Shown here: piece after piece, positions 36,178 through 46,331 of the stretch
How the letters are laid out: every line of letters starts with the position of its first letter
Numbering within the stretch: position 1 is the first letter of the stretch
Source: DASTFY01 sp963813375
GTDB lineage: Bacteria > Actinomycetota > Acidimicrobiia > Acidimicrobiales > Ilumatobacteraceae
Length of the DNA stretch: 64,000 nucleotides
Reading direction: 5' to 3'
Assembly (NCBI GenBank): GCA_963813375.1
Contig: CAWEYT010000009.1
Span: forward strand, 1 to 64,000
Program-made: the position numbers and the translations under genes
Notes under the pieces: model-generated
The model's input: the letters and a program-made list of their open reading frames with translations, nothing else
Databases searched by the model: none
What the model was told of the DNA's origin: nothing

Positions 36178-37610
36178 AGAGATCGAGCCACGGCCGGTCC
36201 GAGCTCGCGGACCACGTCAGCTACCAGGTCGACATCCGGCTCGGTCGTCCGCCAGTTGGTGATGGCCGGCCGGAAGGCGGTCATCCCCCGGTAGCGGGTG
36301 GTGCCGAACATGACCCGACCGTCATCGTTGACCGCGGCGCCGAGACGTTCATTCAGCGCGTCGAGCGCATCGAGATCGCCCGCGAACCCCGGCGGCGCGT
36401 ACCGGAAGCAGACGATGTTGAGCGTGGCCGGAGCCAGGAGCTCCAGGTCCGGGGCGGCCTCCACCCGCTGGGCCAGCCGCCGAGCCAGGGCCAGGTGGCG
36501 TTCGACCATCGCCCGATAGCCGGACCGGCCGTAGGCCATCAGGCTCGCCCACACGGCGAGCGCGCGGGCGCGCCGCGAGCTCTCCGGGCCCAGGTAGCCG
36601 AAGTTGGGCTGGTCGTCGGCGGGCAGGTAGGCCGCGGCGAGCGTGAACGCCGAGGCCAACCGGGCCGGCTCCCGTACGAACGAGAACCCGCAGTCGTACG
36701 GGACGTTCAGCCACTTGTGGCCGTCGGCGATGACCGAGTGGGCGCGCTCGACGCCCGCGGCGAGGGCGGCGCTCTCGGGCGCCACACGGGCGAAGAGCCC
36801 GAACGCGCCGTCGACATGGAGCCAGGCGCCGTGCTCCTCGCACAGGTCGGCCATGGCGGCGATGGGGTCGAACAGCCCGGCGTTGACCTCGCCGGCGTTG
36901 GCGATCACCAGGGCGGGACCCGAAGCCGACAGCGCCCGGGCGAGGGCATCGAGATCGAGCGAGCCGCGGTCGTCGGAGGCGTCCAACAGCCGTTCGACCC
37001 GGTCACGCCCGAGGCCCAGCATGGCCAGGGCCTTCGTGGCGCTCGGGTGCACGTGCCCGCTGGACCAGATCGGCATAGGAGGGAGGGCAGGCGAGCCGGC
37101 CAGCCCGTCGCGGTCGACGTCGACCCCGTGCTGCTCCGCCCACCACGAGCGGGCCGCGGCCAGGGCCGTGAAGTTGGCGGTCGTGGCACCGGTGGTGAGG
37201 ATGCCGCCCCACGACGCGGGAAGGCCGAAGAGGTCGAGCAACCACCGCACGGCCGTGACCTCGAGCTGCCCGCCGAGCGGCGACGACACCCACGAGAAGG
37301 AGTTCTGGTCGATGGCCGATGCCAGCCAGTCGGCGGCGAGCGCGGCGGGCGTGACGCCGCCCGTCACGAAGTGGAAGAACCGCGGGCCCGCGGAGGTGTG
37401 GGCGCCGTCGAGCCCACCGACCAGCCGTTCCAGCGCGGCCGGACTCCCGACGCCTTCCTCCGGCAACGGACCGCCGAAGCTGCGGGCGGTGCCGTCCGCC
37501 GTCGCCGAGCGCACCGGGCGGTCGTCGACGGAGCGCAGGTAGTCGAGCGCCGACTCCACCGTCGAGCGCAGGACCACCTCGGCCTGCGCGTCGTCGAGCG
37601 GATCGCTCAC
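36174..37610 (-). CDS. PLP-dependent group II decarboxylase (aromatic-L-amino-acid decarboxylase-like)
   Basis: 478 residues from GTG 37610, directly after the polyprenyl synthase stop. PLP-fold markers are FFHFVTGGVTPAALAADWLA, GGILTTGATTANFTALAAAR, VHPSATKALAMLGLG, WLHVDGAFGLFARV (PLP-binding Asp) and VIADGHKWLNVPYDCGF (Schiff-base Lys). Substrate choice between aromatic amino acids and others cannot be made. It is probably cotranscribed with the upstream polyprenyl synthase. Confidence 0.87.
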   Translation of the reverse strand: MSDPLDDAQAEVVLRSTVESALDYLRSVDDRPVRSATADGTARSFGGPLPEEGVGSPAALERLVGGLDGAHTSAGPRFFHFVTGGVTPAALAADWLASAIDQNSFSWVSSPLGGQLEVTAVRWLLDLFGLPASWGGILTTGATTANFTALAAARSWWAEQHGVDVDRDGLAGSPALPPMPIWSSGHVHPSATKALAMLGLGRDRVERLLDASDDRGSLDLDALARALSASGPALVIANAGEVNAGLFDPIAAMADLCEEHGAWLHVDGAFGLFARVAPESAALAAGVERAHSVIADGHKWLNVPYDCGFSFVREPARLASAFTLAAAYLPADDQPNFGYLGPESSRRARALAVWASLMAYGRSGYRAMVERHLALARRLAQRVEAAPDLELLAPATLNIVCFRYAPPGFAGDLDALDALNERLGAAVNDDGRVMFGTTRYRGMTAFRPAITNWRTTEPDVDLVADVVRELGPAVARSL

Positions 37611-37612
37611 TC

Positions 37613-38626
37613 TCAGCCCGAGGCGACGGCCAGCAACGCGCCCGGCGCCGAACGCAGCGCGTCGGTGGCCGGCCCGTCCGGCAGCACCGCGCAGGCCGAC
37701 TCGGCCTCGGCGACGTACCGGGCACCGACCGCGAGCGCGCCGGCCACAGCGCCACTCGATCGGACGATGGCCAGCGCCTTGTCGCACTCGACGGCATCGA
37801 GGGGGCCACCGAGCAGATCGCGCAGCTCCCCGGCCGCGGCACCGCCCGCCGCCAGCGTCCGGATGACGGGCAGGGTGTAGACGCCCTCCACCAGGTCATG
37901 GCCCGCCGGCTTCCCGAGCTGCGCCTCGGTGGCGGTGAGGTCGAGGATGTCGTCGACGATCTGGAACACCATGCCGAAGGCATGGCCGTACCCGGTGACG
38001 GCCTCGACCTGCGGGCGCTCGAGGCCACCCACCAGGGCGCCGATACGGGCGGCGGTGGCGAAGAGCGAGGCCGTCTTGCCGCTGATGGAGTCGAGGTACT
38101 CCTCCTCGGTCCGGATCGCGCTGTAGGTCCGGCGCAGCTCGCCGATCTGGCCGTAGCAGAGCTGGCCGATGGTGCTGGCCAGCAGCCCGGCGATCTCGGT
38201 GCCCAGCGAGGCCGCGATCTCGGAGGCCCGCGACAGGAGGAAGTCGCCGGCCAGGATGGCCTGGAGGTTGCCCCACTTGGCGTTGACGGTCTCGACCCCG
38301 CGCCGGGTGTCGGCCTCGTCCATCACGTCGTCGTGGTAGAGCGATCCGAGGTGGACGAGCTCCACGGACACCGCGCCCTGGACGACATCGCCGCTCAACT
38401 GGGCCCCGCCGGTCAGGGCGGCCGCCATGGCCACGACCGGCCGGAGCCGCTTCCCCCCGGCCACGATCAGGTGGCTGGCCAGCTCCGTCAGGTAGTCGTC
38501 CTCGGTGCGCACCGCGGCCCGCAGGGCCGCTTCGACCCTGGCCAGGTCGGCCTCCATGGACGGCAGGGTCAGCAGCGGCGAAACGCCCGACGAGTTGGTC
38601 ATCGTGGAGGCCGCGGTGAGAGCCAC
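37613..38626 (-). CDS. Polyprenyl (long-chain) diphosphate synthase
   Basis: 337 residues if started at GTG 38626, which has TAGCCT 9 nt upstream; ATG 38602 is 8 codons inside. The trans-prenyltransferase motifs are clear: GGKRLRPVVAMAAALTGG, first Asp-rich region LGSLYHDDVMDEADTRRG, YLDSISGKTASLFATAARIG and second Asp-rich region VFQIVDDILDLT. It probably makes the side chain of menaquinone, or another C35-C50 chain; chain length cannot be read off. Soluble/cytosolic. Confidence 0.9.
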   Translation of the reverse strand: MALTAASTMTNSSGVSPLLTLPSMEADLARVEAALRAAVRTEDDYLTELASHLIVAGGKRLRPVVAMAAALTGGAQLSGDVVQGAVSVELVHLGSLYHDDVMDEADTRRGVETVNAKWGNLQAILAGDFLLSRASEIAASLGTEIAGLLASTIGQLCYGQIGELRRTYSAIRTEEEYLDSISGKTASLFATAARIGALVGGLERPQVEAVTGYGHAFGMVFQIVDDILDLTATEAQLGKPAGHDLVEGVYTLPVIRTLAAGGAAAGELRDLLGGPLDAVECDKALAIVRSSGAVAGALAVGARYVAEAESACAVLPDGPATDALRSAPGALLAVASG

Positions 38627-38715
38627 GGGAGCAGAGGCTAGGCGAGCCGCTCGGCCCTCGTGCGCGCGTTCACGAACCTGTCCCCGCTCCGGGGGTGGCT
38701 GCCACACCCCCCAGG

Positions 38716-38721
38716 TACACT
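38716..38721 (+). promoter_or_regulatory. Leaderless-type -10 of clpC (TACACT)
   Basis: TACACT ends 7 nt before GTG 38728 and no Shine-Dalgarno precedes the start. A clear -35 is not visible. An upstream GTTCACGAAC (38668-38677) is an imperfect dyad, not a ClgR box. Confidence 0.45.
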
Positions 38722-38727
38722 GCCTTT

Positions 38728-41274
38728 GTGTTCGAGCGATTCACCGATCGGGCTCGCCGGGTCGTCGTCCTCGCCCAAGAGGAGGCCCGCCAGCTCAGCC
38801 ACTCCTACATCGGGACCGAGCACGTCCTGCTCGGCCTGATCCATGAGGGAGAGGGCGTGGCGGCCAAGGCCCTCGAGTCGCTCGGCATCTCCCTGGAAGC
38901 CGTGCGCGGCCAGGTCGAGGAGATCATCGGTCGCGGTGGCTCGGCCCCGTCCGGCCACATCCCCTTCACCCCTCGGGCCAAGAAGGTGCTGGAGCTCTCC
39001 CTGCGGGAGGCGCTGCAGCTCGGCCACAACTACATCGGCACCGAGCACATCCTCCTCGGGCTGATCCGCGAGGGTGAGGGCGTCGCCGCCCAGGTCCTCG
39101 TGAAGCTCGGGGCGGACCTGTCCCGCGTCCGCCAGACCGTCATCCAGCTCCTCTCGGGCTATCAGGGCCCGCAGGGCGGCAAGGAGTCCGCCGGGGCCAC
39201 CGCAGGCGGTAGTGGTGGGACCTCGGAGAAGGAGTCCGGGCAGGCCGGCTCGGCCGTGCTCGACCAGTTCGGCCGCAACCTCACCGCGCTGGCCCGGGAC
39301 AAGAAGCTCGACCCCGTCATCGGCCGCTTCCGCGAGATGGAGCGGGTCATGCAGGTGCTGTCCCGGCGCACCAAGAACAACCCGGTGCTGATCGGTGAGC
39401 CCGGGGTGGGCAAGACGGCCATCGTCGAAGGCCTCGCTCAGAAGATCGTCGTCGGCGACGTGCCCGAGACCCTGACCGGCAAGCAGCTCTACACGCTGGA
39501 CCTCGGCGCACTGGTGGCCGGGTCCCGCTACCGGGGTGACTTCGAGGAGCGCCTGAAGAAGGTGCTCAAGGAGATCCGCACCCGCGGCGACATCATCCTG
39601 TTCATCGACGAGATCCACACCCTCGTCGGCGCCGGCGCGGCCGAGGGGGCCATCGACGCCGCTTCGATCCTGAAGCCGATGCTGGCCCGGGGTGAGCTGC
39701 AGACCATCGGCGCCACCACGCTGGACGAGTACCGCAAGCACCTGGAGAAGGACGCCGCCCTGGAGCGGCGCTTCCAGCCGGTCAAGGTGGAGGAGCCGAC
39801 GGTGGCCCACACCATCGAGATCCTGAAGGGCCTGCGGGACCGCTACGAGGCCCACCACCGGGTCACCATCACCGACCAGGCCCTCGTGGCCGCGGCCAAC
39901 CTGGCCGAGCGCTACATCTCGGACCGCCACCTGCCGGACAAGGCCATCGACCTCATCGACGAGGCCGGCTCGCGCCTGCGCATCAAGCGCATGCAGACCC
40001 CGCCGGACCTGAAGGAGATCGAGGACCGCATCCAGGAGATCCAGAAGCAGAAGAAGGACGCCGTCGAGGCGCAGCGCTTCGAGGAGGCCGGCCGCCTGCG
40101 GGACCAGGAGAAGGCCCTGCTGGAGGAGAAGACCGCCAAGGAGACCGAGGTCAAGGCGTCCGGGGTCGACCTGTTCGACGAGGTCGACGAGGAGGCCATC
40201 GCCGAGGTCCTCTCGATCTGGACCGGCATCCCCGTCTACAAGCTGACGGAGGAGGAGACGGCCAAGCTCCTGCGCATGGAGGACGAGCTCCACAAGCGGG
40301 TCATCGGCCAGGAGTCCGCCATCAGGGCGGTCAGCCAGGCCGTGCGCCGCACCCGGGCCGGCCTGAAGGACCCGAAGCGTCCCGCCGGCTCGTACATCTT
40401 CCTGGGCCCTTCGGGCGTCGGGAAGACGGAGCTGGCCAAGACCCTGGCCGAGTTCCTGTTCGGCGACGAGGACGCGCTGATCGCGCTCGACATGTCCGAG
40501 TACATGGAGAAGCACACGGTCAGCCGCCTGGTCGGCTCGCCCCCCGGCTACGTCGGCTACGAAGAGGGCGGCCAGCTCACGGAGGCCGTGCGCCGCAAGC
40601 CCTTCAGCGTGGTGCTGTTCGACGAGATCGAAAAGGCCCACCCGGACGTCTTCAACACGCTGCTCCAGATCCTGGAGGAGGGCCGGCTGACCGACAGCCA
40701 GGGCCGCAGCGTGGACTTCCGCAACACGGTCCTCATCATGACCTCCAACCTGGGCACCCAGGATCTGCGCAAGGCCAACATCGGCTTCACCAAGATGGAC
40801 GAAGCGGTGTCGTACGAGCGCATGAAGGAGAAGGTCAACGACGCCCTGAAGCAGCACTTCCGGCCCGAGTTCCTCAACCGGATCGACGACGTCATCGTGT
40901 TCCACGAGCTGTCGCTGGACGAGGTCACCAACATCGTCGACCTCATGATCCGTCGGGTGCAGAAGCAGCTCGAGAGCCAGGGCCTCGGCCTGGAGCTCAC
41001 GCCGGCGGTCAAGCTGTACCTGGCCGAGAAGGGGTACGACCCCACCCTCGGGGCACGGCCGCTGCGCCGGGCCATCCAGCGCATGGTCGAGGACCCGCTG
41101 TCGGAACACATCCTCAACAAGCAGTTCCGGGCCGGCGAGGTCATCATCGTGGACGTCGAGGACGACCCGGAGGGTCGCCCCGGGGACCAGCGGGTGACGT
41201 TCCGGGCCATGGAGGGCTTCGCACCGCCCTCGATGGAGCTGGCCGAGGCCGGGCCCGGCAACCCGATCGAGTAG
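38728..41274 (+). CDS. clpC: ClpC ATPase, AAA+ unfoldase of the ClpCP protease
   Basis: 848 residues from GTG 38728. Two N-terminal Clp repeats (VFERFTDRARRVVVLAQEEA; LELSLREALQLGHNYIGTEH) are followed by AAA domain 1 with Walker A LIGEPGVGKTAIVEGLA, a UVR coiled middle domain (DAVEAQRFEEAGRLRDQEKA), AAA domain 2 with FLGPSGVGKTELAKTLAEFL, and sensor motifs near LNRIDDVIVFHELS. ClpC unfolds substrates for ClpP and is essential in many actinobacteria. It is intact and highly conserved, making it a useful reference against the frameshifted neighbours. Confidence 0.97.
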   Translation: MFERFTDRARRVVVLAQEEARQLSHSYIGTEHVLLGLIHEGEGVAAKALESLGISLEAVRGQVEEIIGRGGSAPSGHIPFTPRAKKVLELSLREALQLGHNYIGTEHILLGLIREGEGVAAQVLVKLGADLSRVRQTVIQLLSGYQGPQGGKESAGATAGGSGGTSEKESGQAGSAVLDQFGRNLTALARDKKLDPVIGRFREMERVMQVLSRRTKNNPVLIGEPGVGKTAIVEGLAQKIVVGDVPETLTGKQLYTLDLGALVAGSRYRGDFEERLKKVLKEIRTRGDIILFIDEIHTLVGAGAAEGAIDAASILKPMLARGELQTIGATTLDEYRKHLEKDAALERRFQPVKVEEPTVAHTIEILKGLRDRYEAHHRVTITDQALVAAANLAERYISDRHLPDKAIDLIDEAGSRLRIKRMQTPPDLKEIEDRIQEIQKQKKDAVEAQRFEEAGRLRDQEKALLEEKTAKETEVKASGVDLFDEVDEEAIAEVLSIWTGIPVYKLTEEETAKLLRMEDELHKRVIGQESAIRAVSQAVRRTRAGLKDPKRPAGSYIFLGPSGVGKTELAKTLAEFLFGDEDALIALDMSEYMEKHTVSRLVGSPPGYVGYEEGGQLTEAVRRKPFSVVLFDEIEKAHPDVFNTLLQILEEGRLTDSQGRSVDFRNTVLIMTSNLGTQDLRKANIGFTKMDEAVSYERMKEKVNDALKQHFRPEFLNRIDDVIVFHELSLDEVTNIVDLMIRRVQKQLESQGLGLELTPAVKLYLAEKGYDPTLGARPLRRAIQRMVEDPLSEHILNKQFRAGEVIIVDVEDDPEGRPGDQRVTFRAMEGFAPPSMELAEAGPGNPIE

Positions 41275-41290
41275 CCCCGGACACCATCTC

Positions 41291-42064
41291 TTGCGCCTGC
41301 TCGCCGCGCTCTGCGCGGTAGGACTGCTGGCGGGCTGCCGCCTCGACGTCAACGTCACGGTGGACGCCGAGGCCGATGGCAGCGGCACCGTGACCGTCAC
41401 GGCCACGGCCGATGCCGAGCTGCTGGCCCGCGCCCCCGGCGCGGTCGAGGACCTGCGCTTCGACGACGCCCGCGCCGCCGGCTGGACGGTGACCGGCCCC
41501 TCGCCGACCGAGAGCGGAGGGGCGCAGGTCGTGCTGACCAAGCCCTTCGGCACCCCCGAGCAGGCCACGGCGATCCTGGCCGAGATCAACGGGCCGTCCG
41601 GTCCCCTGCGGGACCTCGCCCTCACGCAGAGCCGAGAGTTCGCGCGCGTGACGACCGGCTTGACCGGCCAGGTGCGCCTGGACGGCGGCCTGGGCGCCTT
41701 CGCCGACGAAGCCCTGGTCCAGGTGGCCGGGAAGGTACCGCTGGCCGATCAGGTGGCGGCTCAGGTGGCAGCCAGCGGGGTCCCGCTCGATCAGGCGTTG
41801 GGTCTGACGGTCACCGTCGAGCTGCCGGGCACCGTCACGAGCACCAACGGCACCGCGGCCGGCGGCAGCGTGACGTGGTCACCGTCGTTGGCCGACGGCC
41901 TGGCCACCCCGCTGCAGGCCGAGACGCTGCAGGAGGACACCGCAGCCCTGCGGGCCAGCGACGTGGAGCGCTGGACGGTCTGGGGCCTCGTCGGTTGGGC
42001 CGCGCTCTTCGCCCTGATCGTCCTCTTCGTGCTGCTCAGGGCGTGGCGGCGTCGTCGGGCCTGA
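41291..42064 (+). CDS. LppM/DUF3153-like lipoprotein with C-terminal membrane helix
   Basis: 257 residues from TTG 41291, 16 nt after clpC. The lipoprotein signal is residues 1-16 (lipobox LLAGC, Cys16). The body is beta-rich (VNVTVDAEADGSGTVTVT; VVLTKPFGTPEQATAILAEI), typical of LppM-type domains. A C-terminal helix (VWGLVGWAALFALIVLFVLL) with the basic tail RAWRRRRA places most of the protein outside the cell. Function unknown. It converges with, and overlaps by 29 bp, the GH63-like gene. Confidence 0.75.
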   Translation: MRLLAALCAVGLLAGCRLDVNVTVDAEADGSGTVTVTATADAELLARAPGAVEDLRFDDARAAGWTVTGPSPTESGGAQVVLTKPFGTPEQATAILAEINGPSGPLRDLALTQSREFARVTTGLTGQVRLDGGLGAFADEALVQVAGKVPLADQVAAQVAASGVPLDQALGLTVTVELPGTVTSTNGTAAGGSVTWSPSLADGLATPLQAETLQEDTAALRASDVERWTVWGLVGWAALFALIVLFVLLRAWRRRRA

Positions 42065-44855
42065 CCCCGCGCGTCTCCCGGGCCACGACGGCGTCGGCCA
42101 TCGCTTCCCCGGTCAGGCGCCGGTAGGGCCGGGCCAGCGGCTTGCGCCCCTCCTGCAGCACCTGCTCGGCCGTCACGGTCGACGTGAGCTGGATGAGGCG
42201 GGCGACCAGCCCGGTCCAGCCGGTCTGGTGCGAGGCGCCCAGGCCGGCGCCGTTGTCCCCGTGGAAGTACTCGTAGAACAGGATGTGATCCCGCCAGTGG
42301 GGGTCCTCCTGGAAGATGGCCGTGCCGCCGTAGACCGGGCCGGCGGCCGTCGTCGCCCCGCCGGAAGATCGAGATGAGGCGGCGGGAGAGCTCCTGCGCG
42401 ACCTCGAACAGGGTCATGCGCTGACCTGAACCGGTCGGGCACTCGATCGTGAAGTCGTCGCCGTAGTACTGGTAGTGCTGCAGCAACGACCGGATGATCA
42501 GGAGGTTCGTCGGGAACCAGATGGGCCCCCGCCAGTTGGAGTTGCCGCCGAAGGCGCCCGTGGTCGACTCGGCGGGTTCGTAGTCGACGCGGTAGTCGTG
42601 GCCGTCCACGCTGAGGACGTACGGCTCGTCGAGGTGCGCAGCGGGAGAGCGACCGGACGCCGTGCGGGCCGAGGAAACGTTCCTCGTCCAGCATGCGCTC
42701 GAGGATGCGGCGCAGCTTCTCCTCGTTGACGAGCGAGAGAAGGTGGCGCCCGCCGACGCCGGGCACGGTCGGGGTCGGCGATGTTGACCAGGAGGTCGCG
42801 GTTGCGGCGGAGGTAGTCCGCCACCTGCCCGCGCAGCCGGGGGAACTTGGCCATCAGCTCCGGCGGGATGGCCGTGGTGGCGCACAACGGGAGCAGCCCC
42901 ACGACCGAGCGCACCTTGATGCGTTGGCCCCGGCCGTCCGGGAGGCGCAGCACGTCGTAGAAGAAGCCGTCCTCCTCGTCCCACATCTCGTCCGGGGTCT
43001 CGCCCGACGGGTCGATGGCGGCGGCGATCCAGAAGAAGCGCTCGAGGAACTTGAGCACGAGCTCCTCGTAGCTGTGGTCGCGCTCGGCCAGCACGCAGGC
43101 CAGCTCCAGCATGTTCTGGCTGAAGAGGGCCATCCACGCCGTGCCGTCGGCCTGCTCGAGGCGCCCTCCGGTGGGCAGGGGTGCGCTGCGGTCGAACACC
43201 CCGACGTTGTCGAGGCCGAGGAAGCCGCCCTCGAACAGGTTCCTCCCCGCAGGATCCTTGCGGTTGACCCACCACGTGAAGTTCAGGAGCAGCTTGTGGA
43301 ACGAGTCGGTCAGGAAGTCCCGATCCACACCGTCGGGGTCGGTGCCCGCCGCCGCCAGGTCGACCTCCAAGGAGTGCATGAGCAAGGTGGCGAAGGCGTG
43401 CACCGGAGGGTTGACGTCGCTGAACGCCCACTCGTAGGCGGGGATCTGGCCGGTCGGGTGGAGGTAGGCCTGGGACAGCATGAGGTCGAGCTGTCCCTTG
43501 GCGAAGTCCGGGTCGACCATGGACAGCGGGATGGTGTGGAAGGCGAGGTCCCACGCCGCGTACCAGGGGTACTCCCACTTGTCGGGCATGGAGATGACGT
43601 CGTGGTTGACCATGTGGAACCACGCCTCGTTGCGGGCCCCTTTCCGCCTGGGTGAGCGGAGCGGGTGGGCCCCGTGCTCCCGCAGCCAGATGTCGACGTC
43701 GAAGTAGTAGCACTGCTTCGACCAGAGCATCCCGGACAGGGCCTGGCGCATGATCGCCGCGCTGTCCTCGTCCACCTCGGGCGGGGTGATGACGGCGTAG
43801 AACTCGTCGGCCTCGGCCCGCCGAGCGGCCACCAGCTCGTCGAAGCCGTCGAAGGGCGCCGGGTCCGCGTCACCGGCGGTGCGGGTCAACCGGCAGCGCA
43901 GCACGACCTCCTCGCCCGCGGGCACGGTGAGGCGGACGTGCGCGGAGCACTTCGATCCTTCGCCCGCCGGGTTGACCGTGGCCGTGCCGGACAACAGGTG
44001 ATCGTTGATGCCGTCCTTCGGGTAGGGCGTCGTCCCTTCGACGTTCCACAGCCGCTCGGCGTTGCTCTCGTTCTCGCAGAAGAGGAGCTCCGGCGCCGTT
44101 CCGTCGGCGGCGCTCTCGACGTGGAGCTCGTACCGGCCGAGGTCACGGTGCTCGGCCACGACCGCCCCGGCGATCGTGGGATGCCGCTGCACACGGGGCC
44201 GCACCGTCTGGGGCGGCCAGGACCAGGTGTTGCGATACCAGAGCGTCGGCAGGACGTGCAGCTCCGCAGGCTCCGGGCCGCGGTTGGCCACGGTGATGCG
44301 GCAGGCGATGTCGAACGGGCTCTCCTTGGCGTACTCGACCTGGACGTCGAAGTACCGCCGCTCGTCGAAGACCCCGGTGTCGACGAGCTCGTACTCGAGC
44401 TCCTGGCGGGACCGCGACCGGTTGGTGCGGACGAGGTCCTCGTACGGGTAGGCCTCCTGGGGGTACTTGTAGAGCCACCGCTGGTACGAGTGCGTGGGCA
44501 GGTTGTCGAGGTAGAAGTAGTACTCCTTCACGTCCTCGCCGTGGTTGCCCTCGGAGTTGGTGAGGCCGAAGAGGCGCTCCTTCAGGATGGGGTCGCGCCC
44601 GTTCCACAGGGCGAGGGCGAAGCAGAGCCGCTGCTTGTCGTCGCTGATGCCGGCCAGCCCGTCCTCGCCCCAGCGGTAGGCGCGGGAGCGGGCGTGGTCG
44701 TGGGGGAAGTAGTCCCAGGCCTCGCCGGTCTCGCTGTAGTCCTCGCGGACGGTGCCCCACTGGCGCTCGCTGAGGTACGGCCCCCAGACGCGCCACTCCA
44801 CGCCGTGACGGGCATCCCGCAGGCGGATCTCCTCGGCGGTCAGGGGTTCGTTCAT
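42036..44855 (-). CDS. GH63-like glycoside hydrolase (three frameshifts near C-terminus)
   Basis: About 940 residues if repaired; intact from ATG 44855 to about 42,780. Opening motif RHGVEWRVWGPYLSERQWGT and AWDYFPHDHARSRAYRWGED are typical of bacterial mannosyl-oligosaccharide-glucosidase-like (GH63/MGH1) proteins. The (a/a)6 core continues with NEAWFHMVNHDVISMPDKWE, YPWYAAWDLAFHTIPLSMVD, FLGLDNVGVFDRS and NSNWRGPIWFPTNLL. Shifts near 42,760, 42,640 and 42,370 separate the last segments, and the stop is taken as TGA 42038-42036. The likely substrate is an alpha-glucoside or glucosylglycerate-type compatible solute (inference). Cytosolic: no signal peptide. Confidence 0.85.
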
Positions 44856-44863
44856 CGGGGGTC

Positions 44864-44894
44864 ACGGTAGACCGCGACACCCCCTGCGTAGGTT
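44864..44894. promoter_or_regulatory. Divergent leaderless-type -10 elements between the GH63-like gene and radA
   Basis: In a 45-bp intergenic gap, TACCGT on the minus strand (44869-44864) ends 9 nt before ATG 44855, and TAGGTT on the plus strand (44889-44894) ends 7 nt before ATG 44901. Neither gene has a Shine-Dalgarno. Confidence 0.5.
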
Positions 44895-44900
44895 GGGCGC

Positions 44901-46331
44901 ATGACGCGGCTCCGAGTGGTCCATCGCTGCACCGACTGTGCCGCCACCCATCCCAAGTGGTCCGGTCGCTGCCCGTCGTGCGGAGCCTGGAACGCCCTCG
45001 TGGAGGACGTCGAGGAAGTGGGGGCGACAGTGCGGGCGGCCGGCGAGGCGGCGCGGGCCAAGAGACGCCCGTCGGCGGTCGCCCGGCCCATCACCGAGGT
45101 GGAGGCCGCCGCGGGCCGGCCGGTGGCGACCGGGCTGCCGGAGCTGGACCGCGTGCTCGGCGGGGGGTTCGTGCCCGGCTCGGTGACCCTCATCGGGGGC
45201 GAGCCCGGCATCGGCAAGTCCACCCTGGCTCTGCAGGTGGCGGCGGCGCGGGCGGCGTCCGACCCGCCCACGCTGTACGTGTCGGCGGAGGAGAGCGCGG
45301 CGCAGGTCCGCGACCGGGCCCGCCGGTTGGGCGCGCTCGACGGTGGGCTGTGGCTGCTGTCGGAGACGCAGCTCCCCGGCATCATCGCCGCGCTCGACGA
45401 GCTCGGCCCGGCGCTGGTCGTCATCGACTCCATCCAGACCGTGGCCGATCCCGATCTGGAGTCGTCGCCCGGCTCGATGGTGCAGGTGCGCGAGAGCGCC
45501 CACCGCCTGGTGCAGGAGGCCAAGCAGCGCGACGCCGCCGTCGTGCTCATCGGCCACGTCACGAAGGAGGGTGGCCTGGCCGGGCCCCGCGTGCTCGAGC
45601 ACGTGGTGGACACCGTGCTCTCCTTCGAGGGCGACCGTCACCACGCCCTGCGGCTCCTGCGGGCGGTCAAGCACCGGTACGGCCCCACCACCGAGCTCGG
45701 CGTGTTCGAGATGGGGCAGGGCGGCCTGGCCGGCGTGGCCGACGCCAGCGGGCTGTTCCTGGCCGACCGGGGGGTGGGCATCCCCGGGTCGGCCGTCGTG
45801 CCGACGGTGGAGGGCAATCGCCCGCTGCTGGTCGAGGTGCAGGCGCTCGTCGTGCCGTCGACGCTGCCCTCGCCGCGACGCTCGGCCCAAGGGCTGGACC
45901 AGGGCCGTCTGGCCCTGCTCGTGGCCGTCCTCACCAACCGGGCCGGCCTGCCCTTCGCCGAGCGTGACGTCTACGCGTCGGTGGTCGGAGGGTTGCGCCT
46001 GGGCGAGCCCGGCAGCGACCTGGGCGTGTGCCTGGCCCTGGCGTCGGCCCATGCCGGAACGCCGCTGGCCGGCGACGTCATCGCCTGCGCGGAAGTGGGC
46101 CTCGGTGGGGAGCTGCGGTCGGTCGGCCACACCCCTCGCCGTCTGGCCGAGGCGGCCCGGCTCGGGTTCCGCCGGGCCGTCGTCCCGGCGTCCGCGCCCG
46201 AGGTCGACGCGCCGATCGAGCTCCTGCGGGCCGCCAGCCTTGCTGAGGCTCTCGAGGTCGCCGGGCTCACGTCGCGATCCGGGCGACCACCTCCAGCCCG
46301 TCAGGAAGTGGGAGCGCTCCCGTTGCGGTGA
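44901..46331 (+). CDS. radA: DNA repair protein RadA (Sms)
   Basis: 476 residues. N-terminal zinc finger CTDCAATHPKWSGRCPSCG, RecA-like ATPase with Walker A GGEPGIGKSTLALQVAA and Walker B LVVIDSIQ, followed by the RadA motif region LLRAVKHRYGPTTELGVFEM and a Lon-like C-terminal domain (SGLFLADRGVGIPGSAVVPT; VYASVVGGLRLGEPGSDLGV). The signature KNRFG appears as KHRYG, keeping Lys, Arg and Gly. RadA is a branch-migration helicase in recombination. Its usual neighbour disA lies 3.4 kb downstream instead of adjacent. Confidence 0.95.
   Translation: MTRLRVVHRCTDCAATHPKWSGRCPSCGAWNALVEDVEEVGATVRAAGEAARAKRRPSAVARPITEVEAAAGRPVATGLPELDRVLGGGFVPGSVTLIGGEPGIGKSTLALQVAAARAASDPPTLYVSAEESAAQVRDRARRLGALDGGLWLLSETQLPGIIAALDELGPALVVIDSIQTVADPDLESSPGSMVQVRESAHRLVQEAKQRDAAVVLIGHVTKEGGLAGPRVLEHVVDTVLSFEGDRHHALRLLRAVKHRYGPTTELGVFEMGQGGLAGVADASGLFLADRGVGIPGSAVVPTVEGNRPLLVEVQALVVPSTLPSPRRSAQGLDQGRLALLVAVLTNRAGLPFAERDVYASVVGGLRLGEPGSDLGVCLALASAHAGTPLAGDVIACAEVGLGGELRSVGHTPRRLAEAARLGFRRAVVPASAPEVDAPIELLRAASLAEALEVAGLTSRSGRPPPARQEVGALPLR

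Noticed and set aside
35463..37880. An 805-codon plus-strand frame over the renalase-like and decarboxylase genes
   Set aside because: No recognisable domain, Arg/Gly-rich, and overlaps two genes with clear motifs in other frames.
38660..38727. ClgR-type operator upstream of clpC
   Set aside because: The only dyad (GTTCACGAAC) does not match the ClgR box spacing, and no second half-site is present.
38638..41625. A 995-codon minus-strand frame opposite clpC
   Set aside because: Leu/Val/Asp-repetitive shadow of clpC, which is one of the best-conserved genes in the window.
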